Shown piece by piece: positions 26,808 through 36,158 of a stretch of 64,000 nt of DNA; the stretch's first letter is position 1, and every line of letters begins with the position of its first letter. Made by a program: the position numbers and the translations under genes. Below the pieces are notes generated by a model. That model was not told where the DNA came from. It saw only the letters and a program-made list of their open reading frames with translations, and did not search any database. Source of the DNA: Cylindrospermum stagnale PCC 7417 (GTDB lineage Bacteria; Cyanobacteriota; Cyanobacteriia; Cyanobacteriales; Nostocaceae); NCBI RefSeq assembly GCF_000317535.1, contig NC_019757.1:2248501-2312500 (forward strand), given 5' to 3'.

Positions 26808-29237
26808 ATGATTAGTTTAAATATGTCTACTCTCAAGAATCAAAAATTAAAATCTTATATTGTATCGGTTACTTTTTGTTTGGTTACGGTGGCTTTGACT
26901 TTACCTTCATTGCTAGCTGCACCAATACCTAATCAAACTTTGCCAGCGCTTCAATATCGGGCTGAATTATTGCTAAATCTGGGAAGTAGGCAATTAACTA
27001 ATGGACAATTCTCGGCGGCTTTAGCATCTTTACGCGAGTCGCTGCAAATTTATCAAGAAATTGGCGATCGCGCAGGTGAAGCCAATACTCTTTTTAAAAT
27101 AGGCGAAACTCACTTCACTCTCGGCCAATATCAACAGGCGATTTCTCTCTATCGACAAAGCTTGTACATGGTGAGGGAGTTGGATGATCGAACAAGTGAA
27201 GCCAAGATTTTAGATCGTCTCGGTAATGGTTACTTAAATATCGGTGAGGAAAAACTAGCGAAGGAATTTAGAGAACAAGCAGCAGTACTCAGAAAGGAAA
27301 TTGGCAATCCGGTAGGGGAAGCTGCGTTTTTGGGGAATGCTGGTTTGAATCTTGAGGTGGAGGGAGAAGACGAAAAGGCAATTGCTTTTTATCAACAACA
27401 GCTAGCTATCGCCCAAAAAAATCGTGATCTTCTTCTCCAGGTTGATGCTTTCAAAAATCTCGCCGTGGTTTCCCGCAAATTGGGGCAATATCCTCAGGCG
27501 ATTAGTTTTTATCAGCAAGAGTTGTCACTGGCACGCAAGTTAGGCGATAACTCTAGGGAAGGTATCATTTTACAAGAGTTAGCCGCAACTTACGCAGTCC
27601 AAGGAGATGCCAATCAGGCCGTTGCTTTTTATCAACAACAGCTAGCACTAGCATCAAAATCTCCTGACAAAGTTAACCAAACTTATTTAATTAAACAGTT
27701 AGGACGTGCTTATTCAGCTTCAGCACAGCATGAAAAAGCGATCGCACTTTATCAACAGCAATTGACAACCGCCAAAGCGGCGAAAGATACCTTTGCAGAA
27801 GGAACGGCTTTAAATAACTTGGCATTTGCTCTCTTTAAATCCGGGAAAACTGCTGATGCTGAAACGACTTTGAATGAAAATATTAAAGTTTGGCAAAATC
27901 TGCGTTCTAACTTGGGTATTACAGATAATTACGCCGCTGAACAAGCTAACACATACCAATTACTGCAACAAGTCCTCATCAGCCAAAAGCAGCCGGAATC
28001 AGCTTTAGAAATAGCTGAACAAGGCAGAACGATGGCATTTTTAAATTTGCTAGGAATGCGCTTGGCTTCTGAATCAGCAGGAACTGGTTTAAAAGTTGCG
28101 CCTAAGCAAATTGCGCCACCAACAATTAAACAAATCCAAGAAATTGCTAAACAGCAAAAAGCCACTCTGATTAAATATGCAATTATTCCCGATGATGGGG
28201 TTTATGTATGGGTGATTCAGCCTACAGGTAAAGTCACATTTCGCCAAATTAACCCCAAGTTAGAAAATACAATTTCCCCGATTAACTCCCTGACAGATGT
28301 TATTGCTAGTATTCCCACATTTTTGGGTGCGAAAACTCAAGGCATTCAGCCACAAAAAGATGCTAAACCATTACTCCAACTAAATCAGCTATTAATTAAA
28401 CCAATTGCCGACCTGTTGCCAGAAAATCCCAAAGAACGGATTATTTTTATTCTTCAAGATGAATTATTACTAATTCCCTTTCCAGCTTTGGTTGATATCT
28501 ACGGCAAATATTTGATTGAAAAACACACAATTTCCACTGTACCAGCAATTCAGATTCTCAATTTAACTAAAGAAAAAAGAAATAAAACTGGTGGTAGTAA
28601 AGTGATTGTGGTTGGTAATCCGATCATGCCCAAAATTTCCCAGGCAATTGGTGCAACGCCGCAGCCTTTACCACCACTGGTAAATTCTGAAAAGGAAGCT
28701 TTAGTAATTGCTGATTTCTTCAAAACTACGGCTTTAATTGGTAATCAGGCGACAAAAACTGCTATTTTGCCTTTGTTGCCCAAAGCGAAAACAATTCATT
28801 TAGCAACTTATGGCTTATTAGACGATGTTAACCGAAAAGGTATACCGGGTGCGATCGCCCTCTCTAGTGCTGGTGAAGACGATGGAATCCTTACTAGCAG
28901 TGACATCCTTAACTTATACACCCAACCCAAAGGAAAGCGTTTACGCGCTGGGCTAGTCGTTCTCAGCGCAGGCGAGACTGGTAATGGTAAAAGTACCGGC
29001 GCGGGGGTGTTGGGTTTATCTTTAGCTTTGATTAGTGCTGGCATTCCAAGTATAATCATTTCTCAATGGACTGTTCCCGATGCGCCAACAGACTTATTTA
29101 TGACTGAATTTTATCGCCAGTTAAAGCAAAACCCTGATAAAGCCCAAGCTTTACGAAACGCAATGTTAGCAACAATGAAACAAAATCCAAATCCTAAATA
29201 TTGGGCAGGATTTAATTTAATTGGTGAAGCAAGATAA
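26808..29237 (+). CDS. Exported TPR-CHAT protein with both catalytic residues replaced
   Basis: 809 residues; ATG 26808 gives a signal peptide (SVTFCLVTVALTLPSLLAAP). Residues 45-380 hold at least seven TPR units, many with AIxFYQQQLxxA. The C-terminal 400 residues fit the CHAT caspase-like fold, but the catalytic histidine motif reads HLATYG (Y668 for His) and the cysteine motif reads LSAGETG (G722 for Cys). CHAT proteases use exactly this His-Cys pair, so the product should be catalytically dead or a binding protein. The following gene is a TpsB transporter; CHAT proteins and two-partner secretion genes often neighbour each other in cyanobacteria. Confidence 0.85.
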   Translation: MISLNMSTLKNQKLKSYIVSVTFCLVTVALTLPSLLAAPIPNQTLPALQYRAELLLNLGSRQLTNGQFSAALASLRESLQIYQEIGDRAGEANTLFKIGETHFTLGQYQQAISLYRQSLYMVRELDDRTSEAKILDRLGNGYLNIGEEKLAKEFREQAAVLRKEIGNPVGEAAFLGNAGLNLEVEGEDEKAIAFYQQQLAIAQKNRDLLLQVDAFKNLAVVSRKLGQYPQAISFYQQELSLARKLGDNSREGIILQELAATYAVQGDANQAVAFYQQQLALASKSPDKVNQTYLIKQLGRAYSASAQHEKAIALYQQQLTTAKAAKDTFAEGTALNNLAFALFKSGKTADAETTLNENIKVWQNLRSNLGITDNYAAEQANTYQLLQQVLISQKQPESALEIAEQGRTMAFLNLLGMRLASESAGTGLKVAPKQIAPPTIKQIQEIAKQQKATLIKYAIIPDDGVYVWVIQPTGKVTFRQINPKLENTISPINSLTDVIASIPTFLGAKTQGIQPQKDAKPLLQLNQLLIKPIADLLPENPKERIIFILQDELLLIPFPALVDIYGKYLIEKHTISTVPAIQILNLTKEKRNKTGGSKVIVVGNPIMPKISQAIGATPQPLPPLVNSEKEALVIADFFKTTALIGNQATKTAILPLLPKAKTIHLATYGLLDDVNRKGIPGAIALSSAGEDDGILTSSDILNLYTQPKGKRLRAGLVVLSAGETGNGKSTGAGVLGLSLALISAGIPSIIISQWTVPDAPTDLFMTEFYRQLKQNPDKAQALRNAMLATMKQNPNPKYWAGFNLIGEAR

Positions 29238-29629
29238 ATAGGTAATGGGTAATGGGTAATAGGTAATGGGTAAGCAGAGGTGTAGATTTATGTGTAGGTC
29301 GTTGCTTCAAAAAGCCAACAGCAATCCTATAGCAAATTCAAATCATTTGTGAAAATATCTTTTTCCTAATTTTCTCTGTGTCCTCTGCGCCCTTCGGGTT
29401 CGCCAGTCGCTCATGGGGAGCCACTGCGTTGGGCGGCTCCGCCGACTTGTTAGCGAAGCTCCTCTGAAAGAGGCAGCATGTGGCGTGGAAACCCCCAAGA
29501 CCGCGCTGGCTCACCTCTGCGGTTAGTAAAAAAAAGAATTTTTCTAAATCAGATAGGACTGTTATAGCAACCAATTTGCATTGAGAACGCAAAATAATAT
29601 GAATTATATAAATTTTACTTTTAAAACCA
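29238..29629. repeat. Intergenic repeats between the CHAT and TpsB genes
   Basis: 29238-29272 is a heptamer-type array (GGTAATG repeated). 29370-29530 is a palindromic GC-rich dispersed repeat with CGGCTCCGCCGACTTG and GCTCCTCTGAAAGAGGC; related text is near 58095-58140 and 56816-56930. No gene seen. The TpsB promoter must lie in the last 100 AT-rich bases or further upstream. Confidence 0.55.
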
Positions 29630-31399
29630 ATGACTGAGCAATTTTCAAAATTAGATTGTTTGCTAAAAAACCATCACCGCCCACAGGGAGTAAACCAAAT
29701 CTTGCCTCTGTTTACCTATCTATTAATATCTACTTCATGTCTGTTTGCTGTTGCCTTGCCAACACTAGCACAAGCGCCAAACCCACAAGGAGATAGCAAT
29801 CAAAATCGCTTTCCCCAACCGGTATTCATCCCAGCACCCCTAGCACCAGAACAACCACCACTGCAACCAACTCCTACCCCAGAACGCCCACCCGCAAATG
29901 ATTCTCGGATTATTCAGGTAGAGAAAATTCAGGTAACAGGCAGTACATTTTTTAAATCAGAAGCACTGAATGCCATCACTAAGACAGTAGAAGGGCGTTC
30001 TGTCACCTTGGATGAACTCACCAAAGTGGCAGATGCTATTACTCAACTTTACCTTGACCGGGGTTTTATCACTTCTAGAGCGGTTTTAGTAGACCAAACA
30101 ATTACCAATGGAATTGTGAAAATTCAGGTGATTGAAGGCAGTTTAGAAAAAATTGAAATCGAAGGTACCCGCAGATTAAATCCTAATTATGTGCGATCGC
30201 GCATTGCCTTGGGTGCTGGTAAGCCTCTAGCTACGGGTAAACTAGAAGATCAGTTAAGGTTATTACGGGCTGACCCCCTACTATCGAATGTAGAAGCTAG
30301 CTTGCGTCCTGGCAGTAGTTTTGGTCAAAGTATTCTCGTGGTTCGCGTCGTCGAGGCTAACCCATTTAGTGGCACATTAAGTATTGATAACTATTCTCCA
30401 CCTAGCGTTGGTTCTGAAAGATTGGGTGTCAGTGCTGCCCAACGCAACCTTACAGGTTTGGGTGATGAATTGGCGATATCTTATTATCGCACAACTCAAG
30501 GAGGCTCAAGTATTTACGATTTCAGTTATCGAGTGCCGCTAAATGCGATGAATGGCACTTTACAACTGAGAACCTCAATTAATAATAATGAAGTTATTGA
30601 TCCAGCTTTTAAGCAGTTTGGGATTAGTGGTGAGTCTCAGCTATATGAAGTTAGTTATCGACAACCACTGATGCGATCGCCTCGTGAAGAATTTTCCCTC
30701 TCTCTTGGCTTTGCTGTCCAAAACGGTCAAACCTTTACCTTTGCTGGGCCGACACCCTTCGGATTTGGCCCTGATGCTGAAGGTAACAGTCGGACTCGCG
30801 TGATTAAATTTGGACAAGATTATGTCCGTCGGGATGCTAACGGGGCTTGGGGATTGCGATCGCTATTTAGTTTGGGAACAGGCGTATTTGACGCCACCAT
30901 CAACTCTAACCCCGTTCCTGATGGTCGCTTTTTTAGCTGGTTAGCGCAAGTCCAGCGAGTACAACGCCTAAATAAAGATCATCTATTAATCGCCCAAGCA
31001 GACATCCAACTCACACCCAATGCTTTGTTACCTTCCCAGCAGTTTGTTCTTGGTGGTGGTCAATCTCTACGTGGTTTTCGCCAAAATGTCCGTGCTGGTG
31101 ACAACGGCTTCAAATTTAGTCTCGAAGACCGGATGACATTACAAAGAGACGCTTCCGGAAATCCAGTTCTACAAATTGCACCCTTTTTTGATATGGGATA
31201 CATCTGGAATCAGAGTGATAACCCCAACAGTTTACAAAGACAAAAGTTTTTAGCTGGTTTGGGAATGGGATTACTATATCAACCAATACCAAAACTTAAC
31301 CTCCGGCTAGATTATGGTTTACCCTTGGTTGATTTGGATGACCGGGGTACAAATGCACAGGATGATGGTTTTTACTTTAGTGCTAACTATAGCCTTTGA
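29630..31399 (+). CDS. ShlB/FhaC-type (TpsB) outer-membrane transporter
   Basis: 589 residues. A signal segment (YLLISTSCLFAVALPTLAQA) is followed by a Pro-rich linker and a POTRA domain at about 93-180 (IQVEKIQVTGSTFFKSEAL, YLDRGFITSRAVL, GIVKIQVIEGSLEKIEIEG). The rest is a 16-strand-type barrel with the conserved LGGGQSLRGFRQNV element and a C-terminal FYFSANYSL strand ending in a hydrophobic residue. The family exports partner (TpsA) proteins across the outer membrane. No FHA-type TpsA gene is in the window; the preceding CHAT protein or a distant gene may be the client. Confidence 0.88.
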   Translation: MTEQFSKLDCLLKNHHRPQGVNQILPLFTYLLISTSCLFAVALPTLAQAPNPQGDSNQNRFPQPVFIPAPLAPEQPPLQPTPTPERPPANDSRIIQVEKIQVTGSTFFKSEALNAITKTVEGRSVTLDELTKVADAITQLYLDRGFITSRAVLVDQTITNGIVKIQVIEGSLEKIEIEGTRRLNPNYVRSRIALGAGKPLATGKLEDQLRLLRADPLLSNVEASLRPGSSFGQSILVVRVVEANPFSGTLSIDNYSPPSVGSERLGVSAAQRNLTGLGDELAISYYRTTQGGSSIYDFSYRVPLNAMNGTLQLRTSINNNEVIDPAFKQFGISGESQLYEVSYRQPLMRSPREEFSLSLGFAVQNGQTFTFAGPTPFGFGPDAEGNSRTRVIKFGQDYVRRDANGAWGLRSLFSLGTGVFDATINSNPVPDGRFFSWLAQVQRVQRLNKDHLLIAQADIQLTPNALLPSQQFVLGGGQSLRGFRQNVRAGDNGFKFSLEDRMTLQRDASGNPVLQIAPFFDMGYIWNQSDNPNSLQRQKFLAGLGMGLLYQPIPKLNLRLDYGLPLVDLDDRGTNAQDDGFYFSANYSL

Positions 31400-32009
31400 G
31401 AGTTGAATTTGTTCAACTTTGGATATTTTTGATTTTGCCGCAAAAAGGTCAATTTATCCCCACATCAGCGGGTCAACATTCCAAATTAACATTTTAGGAC
31501 TTACGCAACGTACAAAATTACTACTTTAGAAATACGCCATTTGAAGGCTGCTGCTATTATTTGTTGTTGATTTATTTAGCCGGGATAAGATGTCAGAGCG
31601 CTTGCTAGCCAATGTTCTGGCAGTCATCACAATATCTATAAACAAGTTTATACCTCAGGAAAGAGGTTCGATTGCTTCTAGTCCGCAAAAATTGATTTAA
31701 ATTAGAAATAGAAAGTTCACATTATGCTGGAATCACAACATAATGTAACTGAACTAAGAGCTTAAAAAAAAGTGCATATAACGGGAAGGTTGATAGTCAG
31801 AAAAATTCCCCAACGTCGTCTCTATACAGCCAGAATTCAAGATTAAAATTTGAGTTGAAACTCCTTGATTTATGATGGCAAAAATTCCTGGTTATGGACT
31901 TTGAATAGCTATGGCAATTCGGTTTCTGATGGGGTTAATTAACAGATTGCAGATTTGACAACACCTTTGCAGCTAAATAAACCGCTAGAGGACTAGAGGA
32001 GAAAAAAAT
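31400..32009. other. Intergenic stretch of about 600 bases without a gene
   Basis: AT-rich. TTAGGACTTACGCAACG at about 31495 resembles an end sequence common in Nostoc insertion elements, but I see no matching end or transposase. AGAGGAG at about 31993 is the ribosome site of the subtilase gene. Nothing else recognised. Confidence 0.4.
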
Positions 32010-33311
32010 ATGGTAAGCTCGATCCCAGCAATTACTGAGCCAGAGACCACAGGAAAGTATTTAGTATTGTTCCGTGAACAGGCACTCGATTCTGGAATCA
32101 GCGCTCTGCGCGACCAGACTGGAATTAAAAGTGTCGCTAGATCTACCGATTTCGAGAAAAGTAGCGTTACCGCAGAACAGTTAGCACAAACAGATCTTGT
32201 AGCGTTTGACAATCTAGGCGTTGCTGTTTGTTCTCTCGACCCAGAACAGTGGCAGTCACTCTATGCAGCGAGTGATGAAAGTAGCCCAATTGCTGTGATT
32301 GAACGGGAAAGAGTCGTCTACGCTGCACCCGTAATAGAGGTGGATACAGGGTACATTGCAGGATACCGAGATGGTGTCAATAACGCCCTAGAGAAACTTC
32401 AAGAACAAGCTAATGGTGCTCAAAAAATTCGGCCCTTACTCGGTATACAGATAAGTAACGAAGTATCTGCGACATGGGGACTGCAAGCCACAAATGTAGT
32501 GAATTCCAGATTTAGTGGACGTGGTATTAAGGTTGCGGTTCTCGATACAGGTTTAGACTTGACTCACCCTGATTTTGTAGGACGCAATATCAACACAAGA
32601 TCGTTCATACCAAACGAAGAGGTGCAAGATAATCATGGACATGGAACCCACTGTATCGGTACAGCATCTGGTTCCCTCGTCCCTGCCGTCCTCCCTCGTT
32701 ATGGCATTGGTTACGAAACAGAAATTTTTGCAGGCAAAGTGTTAAACAACCAGGGACGTGGGACTGATGGCGGAATTTTGGCGGGTATTAATTGGGCGAT
32801 CGCCAATGGCTGCCAAATCGTCTCAATGTCCCTTGGATCGCCTGTATTACCTGGACAGCAGCCATCCGGACTGTTCGAGGTTGTGGCTGATCGTGCCCTG
32901 AGGAATGGGACGTTAATTATTGCTGCGGCTGGTAACGAAAGCGATCGTCGTTTAGGGGTAGTTCAACCAGTTGGCCACCCAGCAAACTGTCTATCAATCA
33001 TGGCTGTAGGTGCCCTCGACTCTGAACTTCAGGTTGCTAGCTTTTCCAATGGCGAACTTAATCCAAATGGTGGTCAGGTCGACATTGCAGCTCCGGGGAT
33101 CGATGTTTACTCAAGCTATCTGATGCCCACGAGGTACAGAAGGCTGAATGGTACGAGTATGGCTACCCCCCATGTTGCCGGTATAGCTGCTCTTTATGCC
33201 GAAGCCACAGGATCTACCGGCCGCGCTCTCTGGAGTTTGCTAACTCAGCACGCTCTCAGACTACCACTTCCGGCGGTGGATGTTGGTGCTGGCCTTGTTC
33301 AAGCACCTTAG
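32010..33311 (+). CDS. Subtilisin-family (S8) serine peptidase, probably not exported
   Basis: 433 residues; ATG with AGAGGAG upstream. Catalytic triad visible: D179 (VAVLDTGLDLTHPDF), H211 (NHGHGTHC) and S383 (LNGTSMATPHVAG), plus oxyanion Asn in AAAGNES. The N-terminal 150 residues have a propeptide-like layout (GKYLVLFREQALDSGI...; PIAVIERERVVYA) but no signal peptide, so it may act in the cell or leave by another route. The small gene at 33462 may encode an inhibitor or chaperone. Confidence 0.88.
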   Translation: MVSSIPAITEPETTGKYLVLFREQALDSGISALRDQTGIKSVARSTDFEKSSVTAEQLAQTDLVAFDNLGVAVCSLDPEQWQSLYAASDESSPIAVIERERVVYAAPVIEVDTGYIAGYRDGVNNALEKLQEQANGAQKIRPLLGIQISNEVSATWGLQATNVVNSRFSGRGIKVAVLDTGLDLTHPDFVGRNINTRSFIPNEEVQDNHGHGTHCIGTASGSLVPAVLPRYGIGYETEIFAGKVLNNQGRGTDGGILAGINWAIANGCQIVSMSLGSPVLPGQQPSGLFEVVADRALRNGTLIIAAAGNESDRRLGVVQPVGHPANCLSIMAVGALDSELQVASFSNGELNPNGGQVDIAAPGIDVYSSYLMPTRYRRLNGTSMATPHVAGIAALYAEATGSTGRALWSLLTQHALRLPLPAVDVGAGLVQAP

Positions 33312-33461
33312 ACGGTCTGTCTGAACTTATTCTTGCCCTGAATCCTCTGCTACAACCATCCTAAATTACCTTGGGATGGTTGGGCATTACATTTTAAGAA
33401 TGCTAAACTCAGCTTATAGCCATCACGGCTCTACCCGATGAAGTGGTAGGTAATTGTTTTT

Positions 33462-33701
33462 ATGTCAAAGGTTAATTTATCAATTTCGGTTGATGAAAAC
33501 CACATGAATAAGATTCTGGAAGTTGCCGATAACCTACACTCTGCTGGAATGAATGTTCAACAGGTATTGGACAAACTGGGAATTCTAACTGGTTCATGTG
33601 ACTTAGACAAAGTAGAAACTCTTTCTAGAGTTGAAGGAGTTTCTCATGTTGAACTTTCGCGGGAATATCAATTAGAGCCGCCAGAATCGGATATTCAATA
33701 G
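33462..33701 (+). CDS. Small protein resembling a free subtilase propeptide/inhibitor
   Basis: 79 residues, VNLSISVDENHMNKILEVAD then LHSAGMNVQQVLDKLGILTG and VETLSRVEGVSHVELSREYQ. The alpha/beta order and the ending (short helix, then a strand with GV.HVE) resemble subtilisin propeptide or I9 inhibitor domains. It lies 150 bases after the S8 peptidase on the same strand. I infer an inhibitor or folding helper; databases may carry other names for this family. Confidence 0.55.
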   Translation: MSKVNLSISVDENHMNKILEVADNLHSAGMNVQQVLDKLGILTGSCDLDKVETLSRVEGVSHVELSREYQLEPPESDIQ

Positions 33702-33713
33702 GGGAAAGCCAGT

Positions 33714-35483
33714 TTAATCCATACCCCGTTCTGTGAACAACCCCATTAATTTCCGCTTGCGGCTGTGAATCTCGATCAACTGCGCCCGATAGCTTGACCA
33801 TTCAGCTTGCGAACCAGATTCCAAATAGGCAGCGCGGGCTTTCTTCAGCCACTCTACTGCTTCATCATAATATTCTGCCTTACCCGCATCCATAATTGAC
33901 TCGGCACGGCGACGGGCATTAGCAATTACCCAGCGAGGATTGTGGGGGATGGCTGCTTTCATAACTCGGTGGATCAAATCACCATGAATTGAACGGAGTT
34001 CAGTGACGATCGCGATCGCATCCTCGATTAACCCCTCATCTAAAAATATATCCACCTTTGCGGCTTCCGTTCCCCAACCTCCAGAGGTGCGGATAATCCT
34101 TAACAAATCTGGTTTCACACCGTCCCAATCAACCCCTGCCAAGTCTCTAATCTGTTGGTAAATTGCAAATGAAGGGTCAGCGGCAAAAGCCCCCTTAATA
34201 GCTAATAAAGCTGCTGCATTATCTCCCAACTCCTGGGCTAAATCACCTGTCCAAATGCCCAAATCGTACTGACAATTTCCCGGTAAATTTAATCCAGTCT
34301 GGGCAATTTCTAACGCCTCGGTGAATGCACCCTGTTCTGCTAAGGTTTTTGCTAAGGTAAAAGCTTCCTCCATTACAGTCATTTGGGTTTTAGCTGCTGC
34401 CATCGCTTCCTCAACCTTACCTAAGCGCCCCAACATTGTCAGATATTGCTGAACTTGCCCTTCTGCTTGGGCTAAATTCAGGTATTCCTGATAACGTTCT
34501 TGACCTTCAAGAATTTTTAAGCGAATTAGGGCCAAATCGTCAGCGTAATCAGGAACTTCTTCTCTCCAAACTCCCTTGGTGGTGAAATTTCCCAACAGAA
34601 CCTGCACCAGATCCGGGTCATCCCAATCTTGACGCAGAGCCTCTAAACTCATGGCAAAATCGGCATTCCACTCATCTTGCCATGTTTCTAATTCTACCTG
34701 AAGATCAATTTTTTCTTCCTTTGTGAGTGCGGCGGTGAGAATAGCCTCACACCAAGCTGCATTCAATTCTTGGGCAATTTCGTGATTTTCAGCACCGTAC
34801 TGGGCGACATCATCCCAATTTTCTACACAGGTAGAAGTAATTGCTGCCAAAATAGCGATCGCATGATCACCTTCCCCCCGTTCACTACAATCTACAGCCG
34901 TTTGCACCAAACTCAGCAATTCTTCGCTGATTGGGTCTTCCTCACAGCCATCTTCTAAGTCGCGCACCGCATCCCGGATAATCTGGCGTACCTGCTGGCG
35001 AAAGGGGGCCGGGTTAACAGTCGGACGGGGTTGTGTGGGTTGTTTTTTGGGAGTGGGATCGATCATCCAACTGACGTGCTGGTCGATCGCCTCAATTAAT
35101 GGTGGATGTTCTGCTACCAACTCTTGCAGCAGCCTTTGGGTTTGGATATGATCCAGACAATCCAGTAATTGTTCTAGAGAAGGACGTTGCTCAATGAGTT
35201 CTGGCTGGCGGACACAAACAAGCATCGTCGCCACAATATGTTGACACCACCCTTCAAAATTGTAGTCACAGGTACAACTTCCTAATTTCAACCCATCGTC
35301 AGCCAAATTTAAGCAGACGTGATAGGGTTTAGCTTCGCTACCCTCAACTTCAGAGGAAAGCAAATTACCGCGTTGGGTGACTGTAACAACAGCGCCCCCC
35401 TCATAATAAGCCTCACCCCGCTGGAAAGATTTAGTATTGGCATGACGCCGGATGGTAAATTCACTGAAGTTGAGCATAGACAT
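33714..35483 (-). CDS. SWIM zinc-finger protein with helical repeats
   Basis: 589 residues, convergent with the preceding small gene. The SWIM signature CxC...CxH is seen as CTCDYNFEGWCQHIVATMLV (about 77-95). The N-terminal FTIRRHANTKSFQRGEAYYEGGAV is typical of the family. The rest is helical with TPR/HEAT-like stretches (AEQGAFTEALEIAQTGLNL). SWIM domains bind protein or DNA; the biological role of this cyanobacterial type is unknown to me. Confidence 0.8.
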   Translation of the reverse strand: MSMLNFSEFTIRRHANTKSFQRGEAYYEGGAVVTVTQRGNLLSSEVEGSEAKPYHVCLNLADDGLKLGSCTCDYNFEGWCQHIVATMLVCVRQPELIEQRPSLEQLLDCLDHIQTQRLLQELVAEHPPLIEAIDQHVSWMIDPTPKKQPTQPRPTVNPAPFRQQVRQIIRDAVRDLEDGCEEDPISEELLSLVQTAVDCSERGEGDHAIAILAAITSTCVENWDDVAQYGAENHEIAQELNAAWCEAILTAALTKEEKIDLQVELETWQDEWNADFAMSLEALRQDWDDPDLVQVLLGNFTTKGVWREEVPDYADDLALIRLKILEGQERYQEYLNLAQAEGQVQQYLTMLGRLGKVEEAMAAAKTQMTVMEEAFTLAKTLAEQGAFTEALEIAQTGLNLPGNCQYDLGIWTGDLAQELGDNAAALLAIKGAFAADPSFAIYQQIRDLAGVDWDGVKPDLLRIIRTSGGWGTEAAKVDIFLDEGLIEDAIAIVTELRSIHGDLIHRVMKAAIPHNPRWVIANARRRAESIMDAGKAEYYDEAVEWLKKARAAYLESGSQAEWSSYRAQLIEIHSRKRKLMGLFTERGMD

Positions 35484-36158
35484 GGAGCGATCGCCTGTAT
35501 CCTGTGGATGAATTTTTGATTTAGCTTGCGTCTGAAGCTAATCGCTGTCAGAGAGATTTAATGTTTTCCGACGAATAAATTAAAACAACTACATAAACTT
35601 TAATATAAGGTTCAAGATTTAAACATCAAAGGTAGACTCAATCATCGTCAATTAGTACGAGCTATTGCTGTTCTAAATGCATATAAATGTACAAGTCAAC
35701 TAAGTATAAATACAAGTTACATAGCTCTCAAATAGCTATTATTAGTCGGTGGTAGCCCACATCTAAGCGATACTCTAAGTGTAACCACGAGCAAAATTTA
35801 ACGCTGGCTGATAGAATTTATGAGTGTGAAAACTGTGGTTATTTCCAAAATCGAGATGAAAATGCCGCAGTTAACATGAAAAATGAAGGGTTGAGACTTA
35901 TAAAACTTTGATTACTTAGCCCGTAACTTGCACAGGCAGTGCGTTGCTCATGTGACCAAAGTTGTCGCAACAGCCGTAATGATCTGTACCTAGATGGTAT
36001 CGCAGTCGCGACCATGTAAAGGGGAAAGAAATCGCCAAAATTACCTTTTGTCTAGATATATCTAGCTACTGGTAGTTTTGGGTAGATATTTCAAAGCAGT
36101 TGCACTTCATTGCTGGTCAAGTTGACAATAGATAGGCGAAGCACACGGGGAAACTAAC
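35484..36158. other. Intergenic stretch with a transposon remnant
   Basis: Holds the TnpB remnant at 35610-35911. The following 250 bases (GCACAGGCAGTGCG, then ATGATCTGTACC and CCATGTAAAGG) could be the right end of the same element, but I cannot define its border. The lpdA start region is in the last 100 bases. Confidence 0.45.
35610..35911 (+). pseudogene. tnpB: Remnant of an IS200/IS605 TnpB gene
   Basis: Two pieces lie in different frames. 35610-35732 reads VQDLNIKGRLNHRQLVRAIA, the RuvC-like VEDLNIKG segment. 35756-35911 reads PTSKRYSKCNHEQ, then RIYECENCGYFQNRDENAAV and NMKNEGLRLIKL to TGA. The zinc-ribbon (one Cys of the first pair is Tyr) and DRDxNAAxN motif (NRDENAAVN here) are typical of TnpB C-termini. 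The 5' three quarters are gone and no tnpA is present, so it is dead. Confidence 0.75.

Noticed and set aside
29238-29629. Antisense frame across the repeat between the CHAT and TpsB genes
   Set aside because: Composition follows the dispersed repeat; no start site or family features.
31490-31520. Possible insertion sequence end (GGACTTACGCA)
   Set aside because: No transposase and no matching opposite end within the window, so not reported as an element.
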